From: Branchiostoma floridae
Lineage: Eukaryota > Chordata > Leptocardii > Amphioxiformes > Branchiostomatidae
DNA length: 64,000 bases
NCBI RefSeq assembly: GCF_000003815.2
Contig: NC_049980.1
Span: 291,311-355,310, forward strand
Reading direction: 5' to 3'
The translations under genes and the position numbers were made by a program. Below the pieces are notes generated by a model. It saw only the letters and a list, made by a program, of their open reading frames with translations. It ran no database searches and was not told the origin of the DNA. This document shows positions 29,530-38,895 of the stretch, piece after piece. The stretch's first letter is position 1. Each line of letters starts with the position of its first letter.

Positions 29530-31166
29530 CCATACACACACACGCACACACACACACACACACGTACACACACGTACACACACACGCATACACATACGCA
29601 CACACACACGCACATACACTCACACACACATAGACACACACACACAAACACAAACACACACACACTTACACACACACAAACACATAAACGCATACACACA
29701 CACACACGCACACACACACACATACACATAAACACACACACAAAAACACACACACACACACACACAAACACACAAACACTTACATAGATACATTATTCAG
29801 ACTCTATTTCTGCATACATTATACGATTAAACTAATATATTACGTACTTGTTCATGTTGCAGATTGTGACGGCCGGAAATAGTAAGTCGCCAGCCGTGAA
29901 CTCCAGACGGGTGTAAGTGATGGTGTCGTAGGTGAAGTATGAGTAAATCCTGGGGGGGGGGGGGGGAGGCAAAGTTCATATACGATAGCAAGACTATATC
30001 AGACAACAGATGATAAATTATAAGTATAAGTATAAATTCAATCTTCGCTCATCCTCAGGCTATTTCAAACTCTAGAACTCAAATACCCCTGCAGTTCCAA
30101 AGACAGCGAATAGGGACCAGACTTTTTTCCACGTCTTCCAGACCACATGACTTATCATTGATGTCCAAAGCTTGGTCAGAACACGAGATCTTTTCGGCAA
30201 AAGTCCCGCTGCAGTACCAAATCAAGCCGATAGGGGACCGACATTTCTCCGGGTTTTGGCAAAACCTAACAGCAAATACCAAATATCTATAGTTCCAGAT
30301 ATGACTTCGCGGGTAATGCTCTACACAAACAGACAAGCTTACACACAAACCCGAAAACATTTACCTCCTTGTCGAATGTAATAAACAAAGTCAGAATCTG
30401 AAGTTAGGTAACTATTAATACTTACATAGAACCGAACATATATCCGAACCCGGCGTAAGAGGCGAGAATGACGAATATCCACCACGCACGAAAATATTTG
30501 CTCGGAGCGATGAAAATCTGAGGAAATGAATAACAAAAACACAGTGTGACTACAAAATGTAGTAGGTCATTTGCCAATTGCGTTTGAGAAAAAACGCGGA
30601 AATATTTAGGCCGAAAAAATCGTCAACGTTTGGTCAAAGTGAGACTTTTGTGAATCTGGAGTAAGCGAATGCTAACATGACTTCAATATCTAGGCCTGAT
30701 TGATTGTTGATATTACATTAGTATCGTCATAGTACAGTGGAAGCCGCTTAATTGCACACCTTATTTGCCAGTGTATTCCGTGCAGTTATCCAGGTGGAGC
30801 AATAATGGTTTGGGATTTGAGGATTACGTGCAATAAACAGAAGTGTGCGGTAATCCGTTGTGCAATTAACGGGCTTTTACTGTATATGGACATTAGCAAG
30901 TCAGCGATGACATAAATGGACGGATAATAGCACCTATTTTGAACATAGTGTAAAACGGCCTTTTCAATACTCGGTGTGGGTGCCCTTCCATTCACAACAA
31001 CATTTTGCAATCAAGTGTAGAAAGACCCTCATTTCCAGCACTAAACAGACGTATTAGAGTAGGGACACCTACCCTGTTGAGTCCGTGTAGAGTTGTGTTA
31101 CCGGCGAACTCTTTCTCCGGGGACTCTTTCTCGTCTTCGGGCGGCATGGCGGAAGGTTACATCGAT
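22822..31166 (-). CDS. ASIC/ENaC-degenerin family sodium channel subunit (12 coding exons, alternative last exons, TAG in exon 4)
   Basis: Coding exons: 31147-31073, 30517-30426, 29949-29848, 29316-29190, 28705-28607, 28088-27963, 27309-27157, 26643-26499, 25990-25934, 25283-25133, 23731-23640 and 23015-22822. All phases agree (1413 nt, 470 residues apart from one internal TAG). Features: the gating His-Gly motif (TLHGLNR), TM1 after YFRAWWIFVILAS, FPAVTICNMN after TM1, a Cys-rich extracellular finger/thumb region (GNCYTFN, CYLECRSKH, CNCPVPC), and TM2 with GLFIGAS. Known role of the family: trimeric, amiloride-sensitive, proton- or ligand-gated Na+ channels of the plasma membrane. A TTTCAG acceptor 19 nt before the ATG shows an upstream noncoding exon. 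The in-frame TAG at 29277-29279 makes this allele doubtful as a full-length channel. Confidence 0.92.
23052..23191 (-). CDS. Alternative last exon A of the channel (GDS filter)
   Basis: After the acceptor AACCCAG the phase-1 frame reads INIGGMMGLFIGDSVLSLLE, then EWEYLWQRLKGFL and a short basic tail ending TGA at 23052-23054. It is a tandem duplicate of last exon B, 37 bp upstream of B's first base in transcript order. Compared with B it has Asp in place of Ala in the G-A-S selectivity filter and Glu in place of Val after LLE. It is intact, so the pair could be used as alternative ends, though A's substitutions are also compatible with early decay. Confidence 0.78.
23640..23731 (-). CDS. Channel exon 11: pre-TM2
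   Basis: Reads ENGVVFSVYYEELNYQKI, the strand leading into TM2 (ENxxxxxVYFExLNY in relatives). Its phase-1 donor GCAA|GTAAGT can join either last exon. Confidence 0.92.
24114..25037. mobile_element. Non-autonomous mariner-like element in a channel intron
   Basis: Ends are inverted repeats of about 75 bp beginning CGATGGTGAGTCAGAAAGT (left) and, on the other strand, CGAGGGTGAGTCAGAAAGT (right), flanked on both sides by TA. A TA duplication and CGAGGGT-like ends fit Tc1/mariner. The 924-bp body has no transposase frame. Confidence 0.88.
25133..25283 (-). CDS. Channel exon 10
   Basis: Contains LECNCPVPCSMTKYS, the family CxCPxPC motif, and STSVSYAGWP. Phase 1 in, 2 out (ATGGC|GTGAGT). Confidence 0.92.
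25934..25990 (-). CDS. Channel exon 9 (57 nt)
   Basis: Short symmetric (1-1) exon, TAPSCDPITMFTCVREVL, giving the next two thumb cysteines. Acceptor TTACAG, donor CTTG|GTGAGT. Confidence 0.85.
26095..26390 (+). mobile_element. SINE-like element, copy 1
   Basis: Shares the block TTGGGTTAGAATC ... GTGTCCTTAACCTTGGGAA ... GGCACTT and a later AAGAACCCACCGCA with 54535-54805. The second copy has a clearer tRNA-type B box. It is in a channel intron. Confidence 0.5.
26499..26643 (-). CDS. Channel exon 8
   Basis: Reads PPWGVCEDRQLEYYDTY, CYLECRSKHIV and CACRPFYLPG, the thumb-domain cysteines of the family. Phase 0 in, 1 out. Confidence 0.93.
27157..27309 (-). CDS. Channel exon 7
   Basis: 51 codons, phase 0-0. 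Contains GLKLLVHDPREPA and GIALAPGNHAFIAI, the conserved beta-sheet block (G..L..HD...P......G....PG....) of ASIC/ENaC. Confidence 0.93.
27640..27770 (-). mobile_element. Possible SINE fragment, copy 3
   Basis: On the minus strand reads TCTTTGGAAGGGCACTTTCC, resembling the middle of the other two SINE-like copies. Short and diverged. Confidence 0.3.
27963..28088 (-). CDS. Channel exon 6
   Basis: 42 codons, phase 0-0. Contains YFGNCYTFN, the family G.CYTFN motif. Confidence 0.92.
28607..28705 (-). CDS. Channel exon 5
   Basis: 33 codons, phase 0-0: DMKIEDIVREKGF then LKLCFWKGIFCTP, corresponding to the first conserved extracellular Cys region of ASICs (C...G..C). Confidence 0.88.
29190..29316 (-). 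CDS. Channel exon 4, with in-frame TAG
   Basis: Phase 2 in, phase 0 out. It reads NKLKVADWYYLSM, then TAG (29277-29279), then LNGVQLNVSTILSSG to the donor GAG|GTACGT. The coding pattern continues on both sides of the stop and no in-phase acceptor lies just after it, since joining at the TAG itself gives an immediate TGA. Confidence 0.75.
29390..29782. repeat. Long interrupted (CA)n microsatellite
   Basis: Nearly 400 bases of CA dinucleotides with CACG and CATA variants, about 75 bases upstream (in transcript order, before the acceptor) of channel exon 4. His/Thr and Val/Cys frames here are repeat artefacts. Confidence 0.95.
29848..29949 (-). CDS. Channel exon 3: post-TM1 palm segment
   Basis: Carries LLFPAVTICNMN, the family's near-invariant FPAVTxCN block. 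The acceptor is preceded by a G run on the plus strand (a C run in the transcript). Confidence 0.92.
30426..30517 (-). CDS. Channel exon 2: transmembrane helix 1
   Basis: Starts IFIAPSKYFRAWWIFVIL and continues ASYAGFGYMFG, the first membrane helix of the family. Phase 0 in, phase 2 out (CTAT|GTAAG). Confidence 0.88.
31073..31166 (-). CDS. Channel exon with start codon
   Basis: 19 nt of 5' UTR follow a TTGTTTCAG acceptor. ATG is at 31145-31147 and 25 acidic/polar codons lead to the LHGL gating motif, with donor AACAGG|GTAGGT. Confidence 0.85.
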
Positions 31167-32058
31167 CTGAAACAACAACTGTGGTGTAGTAGAGTAGAGC
31201 TACAGTAAACATTAAGAGTCAACAACTGTTGCGGCACAGACAAAAATTAAACAAAACGAACCTAGGGCAAGCGCAAATCACGGATGTTAAATAAATTTGA
31301 CAGATCTCTAACGACAGAAATGAGGTTGCCTCAAATATAAAATATATTATCCACATTTGCCATACTGGCAGAAACTGTTAAAGTAGTTGCTTTAAAAAGT
31401 ACTATTACGACCGTTTTTGTTGTTGTTTACTCTTTGTCCAGATTCAGACATTTTGTTGTCTCCTTATGAAATTAACGACCAAAAATAAGAAACAGACAGT
31501 CATCGTCGTGACTACCATGGCGCAAGGTGCAGCATAGAGGGTTCACAATTTGTATTACCATGCTTTATTATATGTTTACGTTGATTAAAATATAGAGTTG
31601 TTTTTCTTGGAAATATTTAATACTTATCTTGATAAAAACATTCTTTTGGGTGTTCTATAATGCATTCACATACCTTCTACTTACTATGTTTTGCTGCCCG
31701 GCCCGGCAGTAAACCAGTAACTTCACCCAAGGCCTGTATACGGAGTTACCTCTTGTCTAAAACTTTGTCGTTCAAGTACCTTTGTCGAGTCCACAGCTGG
31801 AACTATGAAGCTGTCCCGAAGCTATTTCCTTGTATAGCTTAATGTACTCTGTAGATCACTGAGACCTGACGTGCAAGTGTTGCTGTGAAAAAAGGTATGA
31901 TCAATGTCGTTTAACACAAGAAAAAAAGGCACTGTATGTTCGCCCTTTCCTGACGCAGTTGTTAGCTTGTCATGTTGTCAGCTATATACACAGCTATACG
32001 ACGGCCTACAGAACGCATAAGTGATGACGCCATCATTGTGTGGGAACTACAGATTCAT
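31167..32058. other. Channel 5' flank; no exon identified
   Basis: An upstream noncoding exon of the channel must lie here or beyond, because the first coding exon begins with an acceptor. I could not pick it out. Confidence 0.4.
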
Positions 32059-32286
32059 TAACGTTAGTTCATCTTTATCCGCTGGATAACCCATATCCGT
32101 TGTAGATGAAAACAGACAGGGTATTCAAAGACATCAGATCGACGGACGGTGATTTCAAACTGTATTGTTTTGACCACGTTGCAATTTGAAACCAACGTCT
32201 ATCTTTCGACTTGGTATCCCTAAATCCCCCGTTTCTGAGGAAACGGACATAGCTTACCCCGCGGATAAAGGTAAACTTGCATTATA
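32059..32286. mobile_element. MITE, copy 1 (related to 60091-60310)
   Basis: The left end TTAGTTCATCTTTATCCGC mirrors the right end GCGGATAAAGGTAAACTTG. The interior shares GTCGACGGACGGT-like and GCAATTTGAAACCA strings with the copy at 60 kb. About 225 bp, noncoding. Confidence 0.82.
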
Positions 32287-32380
32287 TAGCTTCTCGTAAT
32301 CAATCGTAAGTTTTTGGAATCCCCAAGAGGCAATTAACAGTCTAGGGCCTAAGTAGAACATTCCAGAAGTGGATATTTAC

Positions 32381-33410
32381 CGGTGTCACAGCGATCTCAC
32401 CCCCGAGGGGCGAGATCACTAGCGAGACTCAAGGTCTCGGACCGGAGTTTCTTTTACGATTTCGGAGGTTGTTGGACAGCCTCAGGCCGAAGGGCTACAG
32501 TTCCGCTATTAAACGTAGCGAAATTTAATCATTATGGCGGAAAGTCGTTTACTACCTCTTTCCGACAAACATATTGGTACCGTCTGTTGCCTCTTTATTT
32601 TGGTTAGAATATGTAGTAAAATTTTAATTTTGGACCCGAAAACTATCATTTTTTAACACTTTTTTGATCGAAGCTGCTTGGAAAAAACGAATTTTCCCAG
32701 GCTAACGGCCTACGTGGTAGAGAAGCTAAATACTTCATGTCTGTGTAAAATGAAAATAAAAAAATTCCATGTGATAACTTTTTTGCAATCTCCGATGACG
32801 TCATTTCTTCGAAATCGCATGAAAAACGACGATATTTGGGTCATCAGGCGAAAAAACCGCATCACCGTTGCAGCGGACTAATACAAAAATGGTTTCGATG
32901 GCCGACCAACTACTCCTCGCACAAAAACAATACAACCCACGGGCTTTACAGGAAATACGACAAATCTATGCTCAGCTATAACGATCACCAAGCAATAGGG
33001 AGCAAAAGTTAGGGGGACAACAGCGCACTTCCGGCCTATTACACCACCCTTCCGCCAACTCCGGTCAGATTTGAACTCCGACCCAGAACCTCAACCATAT
33101 GCAAGTATGGGAATACAGCGGACCCAAACCTCCTTGTCCGAAACAACTTTAATTGTCTTATCAAGAAGTAATTACGTTAATATTAATACTATGGATGGAG
33201 TTATTGTGTACTTATATCATTCTGAAACTGCATTTTGTGATTCATACCAACCAACTTCTAAAATGTTATGTAAACCCGTTTTTTGGGGGGGAGGGGCGAA
33301 ATCGCTAAAGGGGGGCGAGATAGGGGGCGAGATAGGGGGCAAGATCACTAGCCGGGGAGGGCGAGATCGCTGACAATTTTGCTGGGAGGGGTAGATCACT
33401 GTGACAGCGG
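32381..33410. mobile_element. ~1-kb terminal-inverted-repeat element
   Basis: The left end GTGTCACAGCGATCTCACCC mirrors the right end GTAGATCACTGTGACAGC. Subterminal regions at both ends hold repeated GCGAGATC/GATCTCGC motifs. No transposase frame, so non-autonomous; superfamily undecided. Confidence 0.7.
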
Positions 33411-35689
33411 CCTGTTCTGATAAAAACAAGACATACATGTAATATGTAGTCCGATAAAAAATGTAACGGATGGGAAGCGATGTACAAGGGTGGATGTAGA
33501 GTTCCACTTTAACCTTCAGCCTGCTAAGGTAGCCTTTTGGTACCAATTTTATACCGGTTATAGGGAATAGGAAGCACGGAGACGGTTAAACACTGAGATT
33601 GAGAATACTTTGTGGGGAACGTTCCAGAACGTGTGTGGTCATTAGCTTTGTCGGCCAACCACAAAAGAACAAATAAAAGTAGCAGGTGCAGCCCGGCCAA
33701 GACTAAACAGCTTGTCATCTTGTCCACTGAAGTTTCGGATGTAGACTGACCTATAGGACGCAAGACGTACAATGTTTGACGTCGCCATGTTTTTTTGGGA
33801 CACCAAAATAACCCAAGGGAAAAGGAATGCCCATTTTTTCTTCATCATGAAGCAAATAGTACCTAGGTACAGTGCTATTTCTTTAACTAGGCACCTAGAT
33901 GTTTTGTTTTTACGGAAAAAGTATTCAGATATTTTTGTCAGCGCACACGCTAACGTACCTCATCAACAAGTGCGACTGGGAACTTGAATGTGATTTAAGT
34001 TCCACTCAAAACACCTGACCTCTGCAAATTAGCACCGCAATGCCTTGCAACAAATTGTTTATTAATAACATGTACGCTTCTGTTCGGTTGGTATGTCAGG
34101 ATTCTCCCTAGTTCTTGTCCCAAGTGATGAAATTCATACAGTTTAACAATGTAAAGCTGAAAGCCCTTGATAGCCATTGATAATAGCTTCCAAGTAGTTG
34201 GGTAGCCCTGGCTGTATTTCTCATGATTATACAGCCGAATAAATCAAATCAAAATTTAAAAAAATCAAAATCAAGCTGAAAATGTATCAGGACACTGGTA
34301 TTTTTCGCATCATATTCTATTATGCAGACATATATACATTGTGCACACACAAATATATACTAATAAACTGTACAAAGAAGTACGTTTTTTGCCGCACATT
34401 CTTACACCAAAAGCTCAAAGCAATAATAGAAAATTGTAACAGTTTTGAATTTCTCCATCTTGATGTCAGATTGAAAATCTTACGACCCTTGCCAGCGGCC
34501 GTCCAGAAAAAAAGCTAGAGTCAGCGGGTTTTGATAGTTTTTGTCAGGTAACAGGGAACATAGCATTTTCCCCTAAGCCATGACAGTAACCCTACAACTG
34601 TAGCTGACATACATTGATTAAAAAAAAAAACACATTTCCTCTGTATGTACCAATGGAAGTTCTGTACGTACAGTATTAAATCAGACTGTAATTTACAAAT
34701 AACCCCAGGCTTGTTTATGGACTGCATGGGATTTTCAAAACCTTTCCGTAAACATTCCTGTAGTATTAATTCCTCAAGGACGAACTGACGGTTGCGAACT
34801 GACATTGTTGCGAAACAACCTGTTACACTTCCTGGTAATATTTCGTCATTTCCCTGCTCACTGGCCAAAGTGTTCACCCGTTCTGAAGCATTTTGATCGG
34901 CCGGCCAACAAAGGAAGATTGCAACAGAAAATCGTACAGGTTACCATACCTCTGCACTGAGTTTGCAAGGGGATCCTAACCTTCTCCACTGGTTTTTCAA
35001 CCCAATTAAGGATTAACGAAACAGGTCGCCTGACGAGGCTGGCCGTAATACCTTTTCAGCTGCCGCATGCTTGCTCATTTTTAACGGAACAGACTGTGTC
35101 CCCAAAAACTTATCGATACTTTATTTTTGTTCTCTAGAAACGATTAAAAGTGTTAAACTTAAGAGCTTACCCGATCTGGTGAAGACGACAAGGTGTAACG
35201 GATTAAGCGGAGTAACGCGTTTGGTTACTCAACAGATGATCTGAACCGTTCTGGGTGGTGACCTCACTAGAGAACTTTTCCCCTGCAGCATGCCTTTTTG
35301 CAAAGCTTGTGATCTTTGTTGGCGGATCAAGTCGAGCATTCGTCCGTGCAAGTCCGAGCCAACAGCCCGAGTCGTCTATTTACACTGTGTATTTGTTCGT
35401 TGTCTCCCGTGACGACGATGGTTATTTTGGCGACGCCCCCTTGACGGAGCCACAATTGATGGTGTTTGTGTTACTCTAAAATTAGTGAGGTAATCACACC
35501 CGGAAACATAATGATGTAAAACATTGTTGCGCCCTGTAGGTTGATCTACACCTAACAACTTCAGCAGAAGATAAGTCTTGGCCCGGTAAACGCATGCTAC
35601 TTTTGTTGACCCTATTTGTTCTTGTGTTATTGCTCGGCCAATACAAGGTATGGAGAGTTCCATGCACAGTATTTCCATCTTCCTGCTTC
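33411..35689. other. No gene seen
   Basis: Frames up to 118 codons occur on the minus strand (34521-34877) but have low-complexity, AT-driven composition, no splice-phase partners and no motif I know. The string GAATAAATCAAATCAAAAT near 34240 looks like the 3' tail of a non-LTR element. Confidence 0.4.
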
Positions 35690-36585
35690 CTAAGCCCCAC
35701 TACCATTTTTTTGCAGGGGGTGATATGCTCGTCAACTTTTATAATTCCTAAAATTTTCATATCATTATGACGTAATATGACGTAGTTATGACGTCATTAC
35801 TAGATTTTTTGGCTAAAACGGGTAATTTTCAATATTTCACACAAAAAGTTAACAATAAAGTTTTCTTATCAATATTTAAGAGTTATAAGACTTTTGTTGT
35901 CAGAAGCCGACGCAGCGACGTTTATGACGTCGTCCTTTAGCTATCCGCCATCCTGGATCATCAGCCTTAGATGCCTTAAGATACTAATCTCCAAGCAGAT
36001 TCTACGGTGCCATAAGATAGTATCAAAGCTGGCCAAGGAGTGTAGCCGGCTAAGGGAGTCAAACGGGCACCGGGAAGTTTGATTCTATACATTACGCACC
36101 ATGGATCTGGTTGGAGATTATTAAGATACATCTTTTTCATCATATGATGCTAAATTCACATGAAAACGGAATCACATGAATGTTTTCTGTCAGTAAATAC
36201 CACATAGTGATGAAATTTGAGTGACAATAAGCTAGTTATAATTTTCATCATAATATTGCCGGCCATCTTGGATATTGAACAATTACGTGATCACATTAGC
36301 ATGATTTATGAATATTAGATTATAAATATCACACTAAGATATGATAGCTATTAAAGATATATAAAAATTAGTATAGTTTAGCAAAAAAAATCTTAAAATC
36401 CCATTGTTTAAGCCAAAATTACTTATTTTTGTATGATATACCTTTCGGAAACCCGTTGCCACGGCAACACCAAACTTTTTGTCAACAATATTTTAGGAAA
36501 AGTCGCCAAGTTTGGTTGTTGTAGCCGTTTGGGAGCCATACGACGTCAAAGTTGGCGTAGGCACTTTTAGCCATTCGGAACTGGC
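35690..36585. mobile_element. TTAA-type non-autonomous element, copy C (termini eroded)
   Basis: Matches copy B in reverse (ATAATTCCTAAAATTTTCATATC, GACGTAGTTATGACGTCAT) and copy A in the same sense near its right end (GTCAAAGTTGGCGTAGGC). It carries a nested Mutator-like element at 35985-36120. Confidence 0.65.
35985..36120. mobile_element. Mutator-like MITE with 9-bp target duplication
   Basis: Ends TAATCTCCAAGCAGATTC and GGATCTGGTTGGAGATTA are inverted. The 9-mer TTAAGATAC sits directly on both sides. The reversed copy B of the host element contains the same site once, uninterrupted (about 12590), confirming the duplication. Related, partly palindromic elements are near 38740, 43010 and 53340. 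A 9-bp duplication is the Mutator-type signature. Confidence 0.9.
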
Positions 36586-37237
36586 CGCCAAACATTCATT
36601 TCTGGAATTGTGCCCTTAAAATTGTCCTTCACACAAGTGATGACGCCATCACTGAAACGTCTTCCAGGCCGTGTTGTATATTTTTGTGTAGCTGACAACT
36701 TGAGAACTGCGCATGCGTCTGAAAGGGGTGAACATATAGTATAAAGTTAATTGTGCTGAACTTTACACGAAATTGACAGCACCCTTGTCACAGTCACCCG
36801 ATCTCAGTGAAACACGTATACAGACCACGTAAAAACATACAAGGTAGCTTCAGGATAGCCTCATGGTTCCTATAGAAAAAGCGGCTTGAAGGACAGAGAC
36901 GACAGTGACCAATATACATTACTGGACCCAGCATCATAGTATGTAGAAGGTATTTGACGTGATAGAAAAGGCAAAAGGAATGTTTTTCTATCAGGGCAAA
37001 GTAAGTGTTTCAGTAACACAATATCATTTCTGTTAAAGCATTTACTCACAAAGTGGGACCTGGTAAGGTTTTGTCTACTTTGCATATTGTACTTCGTTCG
37101 CTTTAGGTAGAAATGACGTCTTTCACCAAGTTGCTTGTAAGTTTTTAAGTTGACTTTACTTTTGTTTAGACTGAGCAAACAGTTTGACAACTATAAAGCA
37201 ACACAGCGATGGTGTTATCCAGAAGGGGTCGAATGTC

Positions 37238-37699
37238 GGACAGTTCGGCACATGGACACTTCAGCCCACTGCCAATCAGGACATTTCAGCACCAAGCCGA
37301 GGTCACTTCGGCTCCAAGCCGAGGACACTTCGGCCCCGGGTCTAGTCCACGATAGTTATCTAACACGTAGCCCGAATTGACTAAATAACGTATAATTTTA
37401 GGACGTATAATTTTTTCTTGTACCTTGCTTATACAGTATTATGTAGTGTTCTCCTGTCTACTGTTTGCTATGTTTCAAGACTTATTTATTTATTTGTTTC
37501 AAGACTTAATTCTCATTATGTTTTATCGTTGCGTTTTACAGAGCTTTTCGATTAATTTGTATATTGCATAGCATGCCCACGCACATAAGAACTAGCGAGG
37601 CCGAAGTGTCCTCCGAGCCTGGGCCGAAATGTCCGGGCCGAAGTGTCTGGGACTTGGGCCGAAATGTCCGGGCCGAAGTGTCTATGTGCCGAACTGTCC
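37238..37699. mobile_element. Inverted-repeat element built from CCGAAGTGTC motifs
   Basis: The left arm begins GGACAGTTCGGCACATGGAC and the right arm ends with its near-complement. Both arms are arrays of a ~12-base motif (GGACACTTCGGC and its complement), several units each. The string AGAAGGGGTCG lies outside each end in the same orientation. The middle is AT-rich and noncoding. Confidence 0.75.
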
Positions 37700-37878
37700 T
37701 GATACAGAAGGGGTCGCATTACGTCAATGACGAAGATTAACATCGTCAAGTTCATAATATTGTTTGTATTTTGTCTGACATCTGCTCTATCATCGTGTGG
37801 ATGCAAAAAGAGATGTTTGTATTATTATTACATCGGCTATAAGTAGCAGCAAAAAGTAGTTTCCAGTCATTCTACCCG

Positions 37879-37908
37879 CTGATGATGGTGTCTGATAGAC
37901 ATCGAAAC
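37879..37908 (+). ncRNA. Hammerhead-ribozyme-like core (possible Penelope-type remnant)
   Basis: CTGATGA (37879-37885) is followed by one extra T, a 6-bp stem (GGTGTC pairing with GACATC around a 5-base loop) and GAAAC (37904-37908), the order of the conserved hammerhead boxes and stem II. Stems I and III cannot be drawn convincingly, so it may be a degenerate relic. Such motifs are known in the terminal repeats of Penelope-like elements. Confidence 0.35.
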
Positions 37909-38734
37909 GTTGGAAGGAAGTACTCCCTGGCTGTGCCTAAAGAACCTTACTATATGAATAATTGCCAACCTGATGAAGTTAGTTACGGAACAAGATTTAT
38001 AGTTGTTAAGTTTAAACCTTGTTTCAACACAAAAAGAACGAAACTAACCATACTGACGTCAGCTAATGAGACTAAATTGTATTTAATATTGTTAAGCTGG
38101 ATGACTACATTGCATTTATGAACATTATCTCTCCTTTACAAAGTTTAGTTTAACATATTGCAAGAATGCTTTATTTCGCCAGATGGCGTTGATGTTCGGT
38201 CCTCAAAATCAGTCTTTGCTAGTCGTTTGCTGAATAAAGTACAGCTAACGCTCACTAGGCGGCGCGTCAGTACAAAGTAGGTGCAGAATAGCAGATTCAC
38301 CATGGCTAGGGACGGTCCAAGGATCGGTTGCTTGTGTACTAGATAGAATCTGAATTGTGGTGTTCAGTTCTAGGGAAAACTTTTGCTGACAGTATGTGTG
38401 CTAATATATTGTTATGTTAATTAGAATGTATATGGTACCTGTGTTATAGTCGTTGACATGCATTGTACCATGTACAAAAGTCATGCAATGATGTTTCTCT
38501 ATCTCAGCTCAGATCACTGTGGCAGTGTCCTACTTTCTAGTAGACAGTCTACGCTGACTATAGGGAGAGAAATTTGCCAGGGGAGTTTGGTCACCGGAGG
38601 CAAACTTTGGCCAGCACAGAGGGGGGAAAGGTTACCCTCCCAAAAATGACTCTCCTGGCCTGCCTCTCTCACGCTCTTTTCGCCGTTGGGCAGTCCACTG
38701 CCTTTAATGAAGAAGTCAAACCAAACATTGGTAA

Positions 38735-38895
38735 ACGTAGAATACTATGGTAGCATGCGATAGTATCAAAAGCTGGCAGAGGAGTGAAGCCGGCCTAGGA
38801 GTGTGTGTGCGACCGGTAGCGAAACACACTCCTAGGCCGGCTGCACTACTCTACCGACTTTTAATGCTATCGCATGCTACCGCAGGAGATTAAAT
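38735..38895. repeat. Palindrome in module copy I
   Basis: GGTAGCATGCGATAGTATCA and its complement enclose CTAGGAGTGTGT / ACACACTCCTAG arms. Related to the Mutator-like MITE family. Confidence 0.8.

Noticed and set aside
29323-29787. Val/Cys and His/Thr frames over the CA array
   Set aside because: Microsatellite translation artefacts.
33217-33546. Minus-strand frame of 109 codons
   Set aside because: Overlaps the repeated GCGAGATC end of a transposable element; no coding features.
34521-34877. Minus-strand frame of 118 codons
   Set aside because: No motif, no splice context, AT-driven composition; kept as non-gene.
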